Source: a bacterium
Lineage (GTDB): Bacteria; Actinomycetota; Thermoleophilia; Miltoncostaeales; Miltoncostaeaceae
DNA: 64,000 nt
Direction: 5' to 3'
Assembly: GCA_029977205.1 (NCBI GenBank)
Contig: JAPOLI010000003.1
Coordinates: forward strand, 1-64,000
Shown: positions 39,258 to 49,793 of the stretch, one piece after another
How the letters are laid out: each line of letters starts with the position of its first letter
Position numbering within the stretch: position 1 is the stretch's first letter
The notes under the pieces: generated by a model
What the model saw: only the letters and a program-made list of their open reading frames with translations
Databases searched by the model: none
What the model was told of the DNA's origin: nothing
Program-made: the position numbers and the translations under genes

Positions 39258-40382
39258 CTACGGGCGGTTCGCCACCCGCTCGCGCGACCGGCCGCGATGG
39301 CGGCGGACAATGGTGACCACGGGCTCGCTCCGCCACTTGAGGATCTCGAGGACGTAGACCAGATAGACGGCCCCGGCGATGCCCGCGGCGGCGATCAGCG
39401 CGAGCAGGGCAGTCCAGCCCGCATTCCAGTCGCCGGGCGCATTCATGTACGGCACGAACCGCATCGCGAGGGCGAGAATCGCCATCAGCCCGGTCCATGC
39501 GTAGATGGCCAGCACGGTGCGCCTCTGGCTCCACCCGATGGCGAGGAACCGGTGGTGGAAATGGCTCTTGTCGGCCGAATAGACCGGCGCGCCGTGCTTG
39601 ATGCGCTTGAGGATCACGAACGACGTGTCAAGGATCGGGATCGCCAGCACGATGAGCGGGAGCACGATCGCGATGGCGGCCGCGCTCTTCATCACCCCGC
39701 TGATGGCGATGCCGGCCAGCATGAAGCCGAGGAACATCGACCCGCCGTCGCCCATGAAGGTGCGCGCCGGGTGGAAGTTGAACCGCAGGAATGCCGCGGA
39801 CGCCCCCGCCAGGGCCGCCGCGAGGATCGCCGCATCCGCGCGACCGAGCGACGCCGCGATGATCGCGAACGTGGTGGAGCCGATGGCCACCACCCCGGCG
39901 GCAAGCCCGTCCATGCCGTCGGTGAAGTTGATGATGTTGGCGATCGCGACGAACCACAGGACGGTGAGCGGGTACTGCGCGGCGCCGAGGTCGAAGGCGC
40001 CGGCGAACGGCAGCGTCAGGTGGTCGATGGTGAGCCCTGCGGCCACGGGGATGCAGGCGCAGGCCACCTGCCCGGCGAACTTGACCACCGGCTGCATCCC
40101 GAGGATGTCGTCCGCGATGCCGAGCGCGGCGATGAGCACCGCGCCTGCGATGAGCCCGCGCGCACCCGGCTCGATGGGCAGGAACCACAGCGCGGGGACG
40201 AGGAACCCGATGACGATGGCGACGCCGCCCAGACGTGGGATCGGGCGGTCGTGGATGCGCCGTGCCGAGGGCTCATCGACGGCCCCGACCCGCCGCGCCA
40301 GCGCCATCGTGGCGGGCGTCAGGATCAACACGACAATGGCCGCGGCGATCGCGCTGAGTATCGGGATCAGCGTCGTGGTCAT
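39258..40382 (-). CDS. undecaprenyl-phosphate sugar-1-phosphate transferase (WecA/TagO/MraY family)
   Basis: 374 residues, about ten membrane helices. Signature cytoplasmic motifs: DEPSARRIHDRPIPRLGG (about 36), LGIADDILG (about 86), NIINFTDGMDGLAAG (about 150), GDGGSMFLGF (about 212) and SHFHHRFLAIGWSQRR with the HxH motif of WecA/TagO-type enzymes. It loads the first sugar phosphate onto undecaprenyl phosphate for teichoic-acid or arabinogalactan-like wall polymers. MraY differs in the last motif. The wecA-like gene before atpI is a recurrent actinobacterial order. Confidence 0.9.
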   Translation of the reverse strand: MTTTLIPILSAIAAAIVVLILTPATMALARRVGAVDEPSARRIHDRPIPRLGGVAIVIGFLVPALWFLPIEPGARGLIAGAVLIAALGIADDILGMQPVVKFAGQVACACIPVAAGLTIDHLTLPFAGAFDLGAAQYPLTVLWFVAIANIINFTDGMDGLAAGVVAIGSTTFAIIAASLGRADAAILAAALAGASAAFLRFNFHPARTFMGDGGSMFLGFMLAGIAISGVMKSAAAIAIVLPLIVLAIPILDTSFVILKRIKHGAPVYSADKSHFHHRFLAIGWSQRRTVLAIYAWTGLMAILALAMRFVPYMNAPGDWNAGWTALLALIAAAGIAGAVYLVYVLEILKWRSEPVVTIVRRHRGRSRERVANRP

Positions 40383-40417
40383 GGGATTGCGTGGCCGATC
40401 ATGGCCACCGGGGTGTC

Positions 40418-40423
40418 ATTCTA
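40418..40423 (-). promoter_or_regulatory. -10 box TAGAAT of the glycosyltransferase gene
   Basis: Minus-strand TAGAAT, 35 nt before ATG 40382, in the gap after the SDR gene. Confidence 0.4.
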
Positions 40424-40465
40424 CGAGTGAGCAGCCGGTACCTGCGCCGCGCCGGGCACCGGGTG

Positions 40466-41260
40466 TCAGTGGCGCGGCCGGTGGTACAGCCCCGCGCCCC
40501 ATGCCGAGATGGCCTCGCCGAGGAACCCGGTGAGGGGGATCGTGATGGGCGCCAGCGGACCGCTGGCGACCACGGGATTGCGCCGGCGGCGATCGAGCAC
40601 CCGGATCACCCGCGCGGCCACGGACCCTGCGGACTCGGTCGGCATCAGGCGGGGGAGCTCCTTGCCCCAGCCCATCCGGTGGAACGCCGTGCGCACCGGC
40701 CCCGGGCAGATCGCGAACGCCCGCACCCCGGTTCCCCGCAGTTCCTGGTCGAGGCCCCGCACGAAGCGCATCTCAAACGCCTTCGTGGCGGCGTAGGTCG
40801 ACATGTACGGGATCGCCTGCGTCGCGGCCGCGGACGACATCACCACGAGATCGCCGCGCCCGTTGGCAACCATGCCCGGAAGCACATGCGAGGCCAGGTC
40901 CACCACCGCCACGCAGTTGAGCCGCACCTCGCGGACCTCGGTCGCGCGGTCGAGGTCGGTGAACCGCCCCTGGGTTCCGATTCCCGCGTTCAGCACCGCG
41001 ACCTCGAGCGGCGCGCGCAACTGGTCGAGCACGCCGCGCACCGCGACCCGCCCCTCCTCGCGCGAGAGATCGGCCGCCACCCCGCGCACGTCCACGCCGT
41101 GCTCGCGCCGCGCCTGCTCCGCGAGGGCGGCCAGCCGGTCACCCCGGCGGGCCACCACCACGAGCGGATGCCCACGGCGCGCGAGGCGCAGGGCCACCTC
41201 GGCGCCAATGCCCGCGCTCGCCCCGGTGACGAGCGCCCAGCCGCGCCGCTCGGATGCCAC
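40466..41260 (-). CDS. short-chain dehydrogenase/reductase
   Basis: 264 residues. The cofactor loop TGASAGIGAEVALRLARRG is at residues 13-31, NAGIG lies near residue 91, and the catalytic Ser and YxxxK are in MSSAAATQ and STYAATKAFEMRF (about 155). The basic residue after strand 2 (VVARRGDR) suggests NADP(H). It most resembles SDR_c1 enzymes with a broad range; the substrate is unknown. It follows glyA by 48 nt on the same strand. Confidence 0.88.
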   Translation of the reverse strand: MASERRGWALVTGASAGIGAEVALRLARRGHPLVVVARRGDRLAALAEQARREHGVDVRGVAADLSREEGRVAVRGVLDQLRAPLEVAVLNAGIGTQGRFTDLDRATEVREVRLNCVAVVDLASHVLPGMVANGRGDLVVMSSAAATQAIPYMSTYAATKAFEMRFVRGLDQELRGTGVRAFAICPGPVRTAFHRMGWGKELPRLMPTESAGSVAARVIRVLDRRRRNPVVASGPLAPITIPLTGFLGEAISAWGAGLYHRPRH

Positions 41261-41308
41261 GGTCAGCGGTCCCGCCGCGACGGCGCAAGCGGCCGGGGCG
41301 CCGCCACC

Positions 41309-42601
41309 TCAGACGCGGGCGGTCTCGGCGATGAGCTGGGGATAGAGCGGGAAGCGGTCGCCCACGGCCTTGCTGCGCTGCCGCAGCGCATCGAGATCGG
41401 CCTCAGTGGTCTCCGGCGTGAGGGCCTCGGCGATGATCCCGCCGACCTCCCGCAGCTCGTCCGGGCCCATCCCGCGGGTGGTCAGCGCTGCGGTGCCGAT
41501 GCGCACGCCCGAGGTCACGGTGGGCGGGCGCTCGTCGAAGGGCACGCCGTTCTTGTTGACCGTGATCCCGGCGCGCTCGAGGCGCTCCTCGCCGTCCACG
41601 CCGGTGAGCGGTGTCTGGGAGAGGTCCACGAGCACCAGGTGGTTGTCGGTGCCGCCCGTGACGAGTTGGATGCCGCCCGCGAGCAGGGCCTCCGCCATGG
41701 CCTGGCAATTGTCGACCGTGCGCTGCTGGCGCTCGCGGAACTCCGGGGTGAGGCACTGGCCGAACGCGATGGCCTTCCCGGCGATCACGTGCATCAGCGG
41801 ACCGCCCTGCAGGCCCGGGAATACCGCGCGATCGATTGCGCTCCCGAACTCCTCATCGCACATGATGAACCCCGACCGGGGACCACCCAGCGTCTTGTGC
41901 ATCGTCGAGGTGACGACGTGCGCGATGCCCACCGGGCTCGGGTGCACGCCCCCGGCCACGAGGCCCGAGATGTGAGCCATGTCCACCATGAGCCGCGCGC
42001 CCACCTCGTCCGCGATCTCGCGGAAGGCCGGGAAGTCAAGCGTGCGCGGGTACGCGCTGGCACCGGCGACGATGAGCTTCGGGCGCACCTCGAGCGCCTG
42101 TGCGCGGATGTCCTCCATCTCGAGCCGGTGCGAGTCGGGGTTCACCCCATACCCGTGGAACTCATACATGCGGCCCGAGAAGTTCACCTTGAGGCCGTGG
42201 GTGAGGTGGCCGCCGTGCGCGAGCGACATGCCCATCACGCGGTCGCCGGGCTCCAGCAGCACGCTGTAGGCGGCCTCGTTGGCGGTGCTGCCGGAGTGCG
42301 GCTGCACGTTGACGTGGTCGCAGCCAAACAGCTCCGTGGCCCGCGCGATGGCGAGGTCCTCGACCTCGTCCACCACCTCGCAGCCGCCGTAGTAGCGCTT
42401 GTGGGGAAGCCCCTCGGCGTACTTGTTGGTGAGCACCGACCCCACGGCCTGCAGGATCGCGATACTCGTGAAGTTCTCGCTGGCGATCATCTCGAGCGTC
42501 TCGGCCTGGCGCTCCAGCTCGCGCCTGAGAAGGCCGGCGACGGCCGGGTCGGCCTCCGACACGTCCTGGGACAGCTGGCTCTCGGAATCGAAGAAACTCA
42601 C
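41309..42601 (-). CDS. glyA: serine hydroxymethyltransferase
   Basis: 430 residues. The PLP Lys is in [15 protein letters not shown] (about 230), with the substrate/PLP motifs IASENFTS (about 38), [13 protein letters not shown] and [13 protein letters not shown]. It converts serine and tetrahydrofolate to glycine and methylene-THF. GTG 42601 is chosen from the GGAG 8-9 nt upstream and the family N terminus; the longer frame to 42640 would start within the promoter region. No glycine riboswitch fits in the 46-nt gap. Confidence 0.95.
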   Translation of the reverse strand: MSFFDSESQLSQDVSEADPAVAGLLRRELERQAETLEMIASENFTSIAILQAVGSVLTNKYAEGLPHKRYYGGCEVVDEVEDLAIARATELFGCDHVNVQPHSGSTANEAAYSVLLEPGDRVMGMSLAHGGHLTHGLKVNFSGRMYEFHGYGVNPDSHRLEMEDIRAQALEVRPKLIVAGASAYPRTLDFPAFREIADEVGARLMVDMAHISGLVAGGVHPSPVGIAHVVTSTMHKTLGGPRSGFIMCDEEFGSAIDRAVFPGLQGGPLMHVIAGKAIAFGQCLTPEFRERQQRTVDNCQAMAEALLAGGIQLVTGGTDNHLVLVDLSQTPLTGVDGEERLERAGITVNKNGVPFDERPPTVTSGVRIGTAALTTRGMGPDELREVGGIIAEALTPETTEADLDALRQRSKAVGDRFPLYPQLIAETARV

Positions 42602-42639
42602 TCGCGCGCTCCGGCTCTCGACTGCTGACGGATGCGGCA

Positions 42640-42645
42640 AGGATA
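42640..42645 (-). promoter_or_regulatory. -10 box TATCCT upstream of glyA
   Basis: Minus-strand TATCCT directly follows the prmC stop and gives a leader of about 32 nt. A 12-bp palindrome at 42665-42676 in the end of prmC overlaps its -35 zone. Confidence 0.4.
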
Positions 42646-42647
42646 AA

Positions 42648-43514
42648 TCACGAACCGGGGGAGGCGGGGGCCCCCGGCGGGGCCGAACGGCCCCAGATGA
42701 CCCGGGTGATCCCGGCGAGGTCGGCGCGACGCCCCAGATCGGCGAAGCCCGCCGTGGCGAGTATCCCCTCCACGGCCTCGGCCTGCCCTTCGCCCACCTC
42801 GAGCACCAGCCACCCCCCCGGCGCGAGCGCGACGGCGGCCTCGGCGGCCACGCGGGCGTGATCCTCCGTTCCCACCGGGCCGGCCACGAGCGCCTGCTCG
42901 GGCTCGTGGCGAAGGGCCGGGTACCTCTCCAGGTCGGCGGGCACCAGGTACGGCGGATTGCTCACCACCAGGTCGAACGGCTCGCCGACGACGGCCGTCA
43001 TGCCGTCGCTCTCCAGCAGGCGCACCCGGTCGACCAGCTCCGGAGCCGCGGCGAGGTTGCGCTGCGCCACCGCGAGGGCCGCGGCGCTCTGCTCGAGGCC
43101 CACCACGGTCACATCAGGGCGCAGGTCCGCGACCGAGAGGGCGATCGCGCCCGAGCCCGTGCCCCAGTCGACGATCCTCGCGCCCTCGGGCGCCACCTCC
43201 ACCACGACGTCGACGACCACCTCGGTATCGGGGCGGGGCACGAGCACGTCGGGGGTCACCTCGAGGTCGAGTCTGCCGAACGCACGCCGCCCGGTGATGT
43301 GGGCCACGGGCTCCAACTCCCCCCTGCGCGCGATCAGGGCACGGCAGGTGGCCATCTCATCATCGGTCAGCGGCCGGTCCGCCTCGGTGTAGAGGGCGAT
43401 CCGCTGAAGCCCCAGCGCATGCCCGATCAGCACCTCGGCATCAAGGCGCGGGGAGTCCGACCCCCTGCCCGCGAGCCACTCCGTCGACCTCTGCAGCACC
43501 TCGGCCAGTCTCAC
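42648..43514 (-). CDS. prmC: peptide chain release factor N5-glutamine methyltransferase
   Basis: 288 residues. N-terminal helical domain with [22 protein letters not shown]-binding loop [16 protein letters not shown] (about 115) and the catalytic NPPY in [12 protein letters not shown] (about 182). It methylates the GGQ glutamine of RF1 and RF2, both encoded in this window. GTG 43514 fits the family start. It is directly downstream of prfA, as in most bacteria. Confidence 0.95.
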   Translation of the reverse strand: MRLAEVLQRSTEWLAGRGSDSPRLDAEVLIGHALGLQRIALYTEADRPLTDDEMATCRALIARRGELEPVAHITGRRAFGRLDLEVTPDVLVPRPDTEVVVDVVVEVAPEGARIVDWGTGSGAIALSVADLRPDVTVVGLEQSAAALAVAQRNLAAAPELVDRVRLLESDGMTAVVGEPFDLVVSNPPYLVPADLERYPALRHEPEQALVAGPVGTEDHARVAAEAAVALAPGGWLVLEVGEGQAEAVEGILATAGFADLGRRADLAGITRVIWGRSAPPGAPASPGS

Positions 43515-43612
43515 GCCCGACAGGATGCCAGCCGCCCCGACAGGGGTGGAACCCGGCCGCACCCGCATCCGCCCGAGTGCGTGGCCGACCGAAGGCAGAA
43601 GGCCGGGCGGCT

Positions 43613-44689
<1,077 letters not shown>

Positions 44690-44787
44690 ACCCTCAGCCT
44701 GATGCCTCTGGTCGTGATCCGCATGCGATCAGGCGCGGGCACGGCTGGCTTCCACCCCTGGCGGGGCGCCCGCGGCGCCCTGCGGCG

Positions 44788-44991
44788 CTATTGCGCCTTC
44801 TGCCGCTTCTTGTTGAAGCGCTCGATGCGCCCGCCGGTGTCCACGATCTTCTGCTTGCCCGTGTAGAACGGGTGGCACTCGGCGCAGATCTCGACGCGGA
44901 TCTCGGGCTGTGTGGAGCGGGTCGTGAAGTGGTTCCCGCAGGTGCAGGTGACCTCGGAGACGACGTACTCGGGGTGGATCTCTGCCTTCAC
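44788..44991 (-). CDS. rpmE: 50S ribosomal protein L31
   Basis: 67 residues, the zinc-binding (C+) type: CTCG near residue 16 and [13 protein letters not shown] near residue 36 supply the four Cys. It bridges the subunits near the 5S region. GTG 44991 follows a strong AGAGGGA site and gives the normal start [10 protein letters not shown]; the frame extends upstream without meaning. The TATCAT -10 box lies 54 nt upstream. Confidence 0.96.
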   Translation of the reverse strand: MKAEIHPEYVVSEVTCTCGNHFTTRSTQPEIRVEICAECHPFYTGKQKIVDTGGRIERFNKKRQKAQ

Positions 44992-45045
44992 GTTCCCTCT
45001 CGATTCCCTCGGTGTGCGCGGCCCGGTCGGCGCCGCGGAGGCGGC

Positions 45046-45051
45046 ATGATA
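45046..45051 (-). promoter_or_regulatory. -10 box TATCAT of rpmE
   Basis: Minus-strand TATCAT immediately follows the hairpin 45052-45080, whose arms occupy the -35 zone. Leader about 47 nt. Confidence 0.5.
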
Positions 45052-45080
45052 GCGCGGCCGGGGCACAGCCCCGACCGCGC
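45052..45080 (-). terminator. hairpin between etfA and the rpmE promoter
   Basis: GCGCGG-C-CGGGGC (45052-45064) pairs with GCCCCG-A-CCGCGC (45068-45080), 12 base pairs with one mismatch and a 3-nt loop, 22 nt past the etfA stop. Confidence 0.6.
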
Positions 45081-45102
45081 CGCGGTTCATGCCCGCAGGG
45101 GC

Positions 45103-46077
45103 CTAGCCCTTACGCTGGTTGATGAGCTCGGTGAGCTGCGGGACGATCTCGAAGAGGTCCCCCACCACGCCGAAGTCGGCGAACTGGAAGATCGGGGCCT
45201 CTTCGTCCTTGTTGATCGCCACGATCACGTCGGACGTCTGCATCCCGACCTTGTGCTGCACGGCGCCCGAGATACCGCACGCGATGTACAGGTTCGGCGA
45301 GACGGTCTTGCCGGTCTGCCCCACCTGATTCGGGTGGGGGTACCACCCGGCGTCCACCGCAGCGCGCGACGCGCCGACAGCCGCGCCGAGCGAGGCGGCG
45401 AGCGCCTCGACCACCGAGAAGTTCTCGGGGGCGCCGAGGCCACGGCCGCCGGAGACGATGATGCTGGCCTCCTCGAGGCTGATCTTCCCCTCCTCCGCAG
45501 GCTTGCGGGCCGTCACCGTGGCGCGCAGGGCGTCACCGGAGATCGCCGGGGTGACCGCCACGACCTCGGCCGACCCACCGCTCTCGGAGGCCTGGAACGA
45601 GTTGGGCCGCACCAGCGCGATCTGCGGGCCGCCCGTCCATGTGCTCTGCACGAGGTTCTGGCCACCGAAGGCCGGACGCGTGGCCTGGATGCCGCTGCCG
45701 CCGGGCGCCAGGTCGGTGGAGTCGCTGTTGAGGCCCGCGCCGAGGCGCGCCGCAAGGGCGGCCGCGGTATCACGGCCCTGCACGGTGCCGCCGAAGAGGA
45801 TGGCCGAGAAGTCGTTCTCGGCCTGGAGCTGCGCGAGGACGTCCACGTGCGGGGCGGCCAGGCCCGTGCCCAGCGCCTCGTGATCGGCCACGAACACCTT
45901 CTCGGCGCCGTACGCACCGAGCTGCGCGGCCTGGTCGGCCACGCCCGAGCCGCCGACGTAGGCCGCGAGCGGCCCACCGACGGAGTCCTTGAGCTCGCGC
46001 GCCTTCGAGAGGATCTCGAGGCCTACGCGACGGAAGCCGCTGCCCTGGGGCTCGGCGACGACGAGGATGCCTGCCAT
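45103..46077 (-). CDS. etfA: electron transfer flavoprotein alpha subunit
   Basis: 324 residues. The C-terminal FAD domain has [12 protein letters not shown] (about 210), [20 protein letters not shown] (about 234) and [22 protein letters not shown] (about 254). ETF takes electrons from acyl-CoA dehydrogenases and passes them to ETF-quinone oxidoreductase. It is 32 nt after etfB, one operon. A GAAAGGAC sequence precedes ATG 46077. Confidence 0.95.
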   Translation of the reverse strand: MAGILVVAEPQGSGFRRVGLEILSKARELKDSVGGPLAAYVGGSGVADQAAQLGAYGAEKVFVADHEALGTGLAAPHVDVLAQLQAENDFSAILFGGTVQGRDTAAALAARLGAGLNSDSTDLAPGGSGIQATRPAFGGQNLVQSTWTGGPQIALVRPNSFQASESGGSAEVVAVTPAISGDALRATVTARKPAEEGKISLEEASIIVSGGRGLGAPENFSVVEALAASLGAAVGASRAAVDAGWYPHPNQVGQTGKTVSPNLYIACGISGAVQHKVGMQTSDVIVAINKDEEAPIFQFADFGVVGDLFEIVPQLTELINQRKG

Positions 46078-46109
46078 GTCGTTAAGTCCTTTCGGTTCCG
46101 AGTCCGGGG

Positions 46110-46892
46110 TCAGACGATCTTCTTCTCGACCAGGAAGTCGAGAATCTGCTGGGCGCCGTTGCCGTCGTCCTTGACGACCTGGCCGGCCTGTCGTGCGGGA
46201 GGCGTCTCGACGCCGAGCACCGTGGTCTTCGCGCCGGCCTCACCGACGGTGGAGGCGTCAATGCCGGCATCCGCCAGCGACTTGACCTCCTGCGGCTTCT
46301 TCTTCGCGCCCATGATGCCCTTGAGCGACGGGTAGCGCGGCTCGTTGATGGCCTTGGTCACCGAGACCACGGCCGGCAGCGGCAACTCGACGGTGTCCAC
46401 CCCGTCGTCGCTCTGGCGCTCGACGGTGATGCTGCCGCCGTTCACGGCGAGCGAGTTGGCGGCGGTCACCCAGGCACGGCCCGAGACCTCGCCGAGAGCG
46501 GCGGCCATCACGCCCGAGCGGGCGTCGGTGGCCTCGCTGCCCAGCAGCACCAGGTCGGCGCCGGAGTCCTCCAGCACCTTGGCCAGTGCGTTGGCGGTGC
46601 CGAGGTAGTCGGACCCGGCAGCGGCCGGATCGCTCACGAGCACCAGGCTGTCGGCGCCCATGGCCAGGCCCTGCCGCAGCGACTCCACGGCCTTGTCGGG
46701 GCCCAGGGAGATGAGGATCACCTCGTCGGCGGCGCCGGCCTCCTTCAGCCGCACCGCCTCCTCCACGGCGTACTTGTCGAACTCATTCAGCATGCGGTCG
46801 CCCTCGTCACGGACGAGGCGGCCGGTGCCCGGGTCGATCCGCTTCTCGGCGGTCGTGTCCGGCACCTCTTTGACGCATACGGCGATCTTCAC
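46110..46892 (-). CDS. etfB: electron transfer flavoprotein beta subunit
   Basis: 260 residues. It starts VKIAVCVKEVPDTTA and has the ETF beta signature region from YPSLKGIMGAKKKPQEVKSL (about 190), where AMP binds. GTG 46892 is fixed by AGGAG 8 nt upstream. A TATGCT -10 box (46963-46968) predicts a leader of about 64 nt. Together with EtfA and the nearby crotonase it supports fatty-acid or amino-acid oxidation. Confidence 0.95.
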   Translation of the reverse strand: MKIAVCVKEVPDTTAEKRIDPGTGRLVRDEGDRMLNEFDKYAVEEAVRLKEAGAADEVILISLGPDKAVESLRQGLAMGADSLVLVSDPAAAGSDYLGTANALAKVLEDSGADLVLLGSEATDARSGVMAAALGEVSGRAWVTAANSLAVNGGSITVERQSDDGVDTVELPLPAVVSVTKAINEPRYPSLKGIMGAKKKPQEVKSLADAGIDASTVGEAGAKTTVLGVETPPARQAGQVVKDDGNGAQQILDFLVEKKIV

Positions 46893-46962
46893 GAAGACGG
46901 GCTCCTGGAAGTTGACATGGGCCCGCGCACGGGTGATGCACGGAACCCTGCGAACGGCGGCG

Positions 46963-46968
46963 AGCATA
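46963..46968 (-). promoter_or_regulatory. -10 box TATGCT of etfBA
   Basis: Minus-strand TATGCT, 70 nt before GTG 46892. Identical to the hexamer of the M20 gene but with a leader. Confidence 0.4.
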
Positions 46969-47026
46969 CCAACGGCGTCGGGACGGGACGCGTGGGTACG
47001 GCCACCTCGGGCCGACTGTCAGGCGC

Positions 47027-47791
47027 CTAGCCGACCCACGCCGGGGGGCGCTTCTCGAGGAATGCGGTCATGCCCTCACGGCGCTCGGGGTGGGCGAACT
47101 GCTGCGCGAACGCCTCAGCCTCCGCGGCCAGCAGATCGTCGCGTTCACCGAGCGCGGCGTGGATGAGGCCCTTCGAGAGCGCGACCGCCGACGGGGACTT
47201 CTGCGCGATTTCCTCGCCCATCGCCACGGCGGCGTCCATGAGGGCGTCCGCGGGATGCACGGCCGAGACAAGCCCGGCCGCACGTGCCTCATCGGGCCCG
47301 ATCATCGCCCCGGTGAGGATCATCCGCTTCGCGAATCCCTCCCCGCATATGCGCGGCAGCCGCTGCGTGCCGCCCCAGCCGGGCGGGATGCCCAGGGCCA
47401 CCTCGGGTTGGGAGATCTTCATCGCGTCGGATGCGAGGCGGATGTCACAGGCCAGCGCGACCTCGCACCCGCCGCCGAGCGCGAATCCGTTGATGGCGGC
47501 GATGACCGGCACCGGGAGGTCCTCGATGGCCCGGCACATCCGGTGCCCCTGGGCGGCGAACTCGCGTGCGGCGTCCACGTCCATCGCGGCCATGCGGCTG
47601 ATGTCCGCGCCGGCGGAGAACGCGCGGCCCGCGCCGGTGAGCACCACCGCGCGCACCCCGGGATCCGCGGCCGCGTCGGTGAGCCCCGCGACGAGCTCAT
47701 CGATCTGCTCGGGCGAGAAGGCGTTGAGCGCCTCCTGGCGGTCGAGCACCAGCACCTGCACGGCGCCGCGCCGCTCGCGCTGGACGGCCAC
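47027..47791 (-). CDS. enoyl-CoA hydratase/isomerase family protein
   Basis: 254 residues. Crotonase oxyanion-hole blocks AFSAGADISRM (about 60) and GFALGGGCEVALACDIRLAS (about 100) are clear. The first catalytic Glu is in SQPEVALGIPPGWGGTQRLPR. The position of the second hydratase Glu, in GFAKRMILTG, holds Arg, as also happens in some PaaF-like members, so a reaction other than classic beta-oxidation hydration cannot be excluded. GTG 47791 overlaps the stop of the mutase small-subunit gene (TAGTG), so both are translated together. Confidence 0.87.
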   Translation of the reverse strand: MAVQRERRGAVQVLVLDRQEALNAFSPEQIDELVAGLTDAAADPGVRAVVLTGAGRAFSAGADISRMAAMDVDAAREFAAQGHRMCRAIEDLPVPVIAAINGFALGGGCEVALACDIRLASDAMKISQPEVALGIPPGWGGTQRLPRICGEGFAKRMILTGAMIGPDEARAAGLVSAVHPADALMDAAVAMGEEIAQKSPSAVALSKGLIHAALGERDDLLAAEAEAFAQQFAHPERREGMTAFLEKRPPAWVG

Positions 47792-48186
47792 TAGGCGGCG
47801 ACGGCGCCCTCGAGGAACGACACCATGTCGTCCACGGGGGCACCCGGCGTATAGACAGCGGCCACGCCCATGTCGCGCAGCGCCTCGGCGTCGTCCGCGG
47901 GGATCGTCCCACCCACGATCACCAGCACGTCGTCGGCGCCCTCGGCGCCGAGCAGCTCCATGACCCGCGGAACGAGGGTCATGTGGGCTCCCGAAAGGAT
48001 CGAGAGCCCGACGGCGTCGGCATCCTCCTGCACCACAGTCGCCGCGATCTGCTCGGGGGTCTGGTGGAGGCCGGTGTAGATGACCTCCATGCCGGCGTCG
48101 CGCAGTGACCGCGCGACGATCTTGGCCCCTCGGTCGTGGCCGTCGAGTCCGGGCTTGGCGATGACTACGCGAATCGGGCGTCCCAT
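47791..48186 (-). CDS. cobalamin-binding small subunit of an acyl-CoA mutase
   Basis: 131 residues: a stand-alone B12-binding Rossmann domain. DxHxxG is at residues 15-20 (GLDGHDRG), with [20 protein letters not shown] and SILSGAHM typical of methylmalonyl- or isobutyryl-CoA mutase small subunits. It carries the cobalamin lower-ligand histidine and must pair with a separate large subunit not in this window. ATG 48186 is preferred over a longer frame. MeaB, the G-protein chaperone of such mutases, is encoded 3.2 kb away. Confidence 0.92.
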   Translation of the reverse strand: MGRPIRVVIAKPGLDGHDRGAKIVARSLRDAGMEVIYTGLHQTPEQIAATVVQEDADAVGLSILSGAHMTLVPRVMELLGAEGADDVLVIVGGTIPADDAEALRDMGVAAVYTPGAPVDDMVSFLEGAVAA

Positions 48187-48195
48187 AGGGCGCGC

Positions 48196-48201
48196 AGGAT
48201 A
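48196..48201 (-). promoter_or_regulatory. -10 box TATCCT of the mutase-crotonase operon
   Basis: Minus-strand TATCCT ends 9 nt before ATG 48186, so the leader would be at most two or three bases. Confidence 0.45.
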
Positions 48202-48311
48202 CCGGGTGGATGCCACCCGGGTCGGCGCCGGAGGGGCGCCCCGCTCCCGTGGCCGGTGACCGCGGGGACGGGCACACTACGAGCGATCGCCCACGAACGA
48301 GGAACGACAGC

Positions 48312-49793
48312 ATGAACGTCACGAGCAGCCGCGCCACGGACCCCACCCGCATCACGGCCGATGCCCTCGTCGTGCCGGTCCCCTCTCCGCCCGGCGACCT
48401 GGACGGGCCGCTCGCGGCAGTCGATGCAGCGCTGGGCGGGCTCGTGTCATCGGTGATCGCCGACGGCGAGGTGACCGGTGCCGCGGGGCAGGTGCGTGTC
48501 CTGCACACGCGCGGCGACCTCCGCGCCAGTCGCGTGCTGCTGGCGGGGGTGGGCGACGAGCCCGACCGGGGCGCCTGGGCCGCCGCGGGACGCGCGGCCG
48601 CGCGCGCGGCACGCGACGCCGGAGCGAGGAAGGTGGCACTTTTGGCACCGGCCGACACCGACCGCGGGGACGTTCGCGCGATGGCCGAGGGGATCGCCAC
48701 CGGCGCGTGGCGACTCGAGGCCTTCCGGTCGTCGGGCGCGACGAAGGGCCGACGGCGCGAGCGGGGCATCTCCGACGTGATCGTGGGAGGCGGTGCCCTG
48801 CCGCCCGCCGGAACGCGCGCCGTGGCGGCAACCGCCGAGGCCGTGAACCTTGCGCGCGAGCTCGCCGAGACACCGGCGAACCACATGACCCCGACGATCC
48901 TCGCGAAGCGCGCCGAGCAGGTGGCGCGCGGCCGACGCGCGCTGTCGATCGACGTCCTCGGACCTCGTGAGCTCACCACCCTCAAGGCCGGGGCGCTCCT
49001 CGCGGTGGCCCAGGGGTCGGCCGAGCCGCCGCGCATGATCGTCATGCGCTACCGCCCGCCGAAGGCCGTGCGACGCAACCGCGAGGTCCTCGGGCTCGTG
49101 GGCAAGGCCGTCACCTTCGACACCGGTGGGATCTCCATCAAGCCCGCCGCGGGGATGGAGGAGATGAAGATGGACATGGCCGGCGGGGCCGCGGTGATCG
49201 CCGCCATGGGGCTCATCGCCGACCTGGAGCTGCCGACGGAGGTGCTGGCCGTCGTGCCATCCACCGAGAACATGCCGAGCAGCACCGCGATGAAGCCGGG
49301 CGACGTGTTCACCGCGATGAACGGCATGACCATCGAGGTGACGAACACCGATGCCGAGGGGCGGCTGATCCTGGCCGACGCGCTCACCTACTGCGCGCGC
49401 AAGGGCGCGACACGCATCGTGGACATGGCGACTCTCACCGGGGCCATCGTCGTGGCCATCGGCGAGGTGTACGCCGGGCTGTTCGGGTCGGACCCGACCT
49501 TCACCGAGCTCGTGCGCGAGGCGGGTGACGAGACCGGCGACCTGTGCTGGCCGATGCCGTTGCACCCGGGGTATGACCCACTGGTCAAGAGCCCCGTTGC
49601 CGACCTCAGCAACGCCGCGAAGAAGCGCCAGGCCGGGGCCGTCTACGCCGCGCGCTTCCTGCGCGACTTCACCGAGGGGCGCCCGTGGTGCCACGTGGAC
49701 GTCGCGGGCACCGCCATGCAGGGGGACCACGCATCCGGGTTCGGCGTGCGGCTTGCCGCGGATGTCGCCGCGCGGGTGGCGCGGCTTACGTGA
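48312..49793 (+). CDS. pepA: leucyl aminopeptidase (M17)
   Basis: 494 residues. The M17 metal and catalytic blocks are VTFDTGGISIKPAAGMEEMK (Lys and Asp ligands, about 270) and NTDAEGRLILADAL (about 350). The N-terminal non-catalytic domain is less conserved. It removes N-terminal residues from peptides and forms hexamers with two metal ions per site. ATG 48312 has GAGGA 9 nt upstream. It overlaps the next gene by 4 nt (GTGA). Confidence 0.95.
   Translation: MNVTSSRATDPTRITADALVVPVPSPPGDLDGPLAAVDAALGGLVSSVIADGEVTGAAGQVRVLHTRGDLRASRVLLAGVGDEPDRGAWAAAGRAAARAARDAGARKVALLAPADTDRGDVRAMAEGIATGAWRLEAFRSSGATKGRRRERGISDVIVGGGALPPAGTRAVAATAEAVNLARELAETPANHMTPTILAKRAEQVARGRRALSIDVLGPRELTTLKAGALLAVAQGSAEPPRMIVMRYRPPKAVRRNREVLGLVGKAVTFDTGGISIKPAAGMEEMKMDMAGGAAVIAAMGLIADLELPTEVLAVVPSTENMPSSTAMKPGDVFTAMNGMTIEVTNTDAEGRLILADALTYCARKGATRIVDMATLTGAIVVAIGEVYAGLFGSDPTFTELVREAGDETGDLCWPMPLHPGYDPLVKSPVADLSNAAKKRQAGAVYAARFLRDFTEGRPWCHVDVAGTAMQGDHASGFGVRLAADVAARVARLT

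Noticed and set aside
37680-40430. 916-codon plus-strand open frame
   Set aside because: Runs antisense through atpB, the atpI-like gene and the glycosyltransferase gene; shadow of real genes.
47794-49045. Upstream extension of the crotonase frame to 672 codons
   Set aside because: It crosses the mutase gene and the antisense of pepA; the crotonase homology starts at 47791, where a coupled GTG exists.
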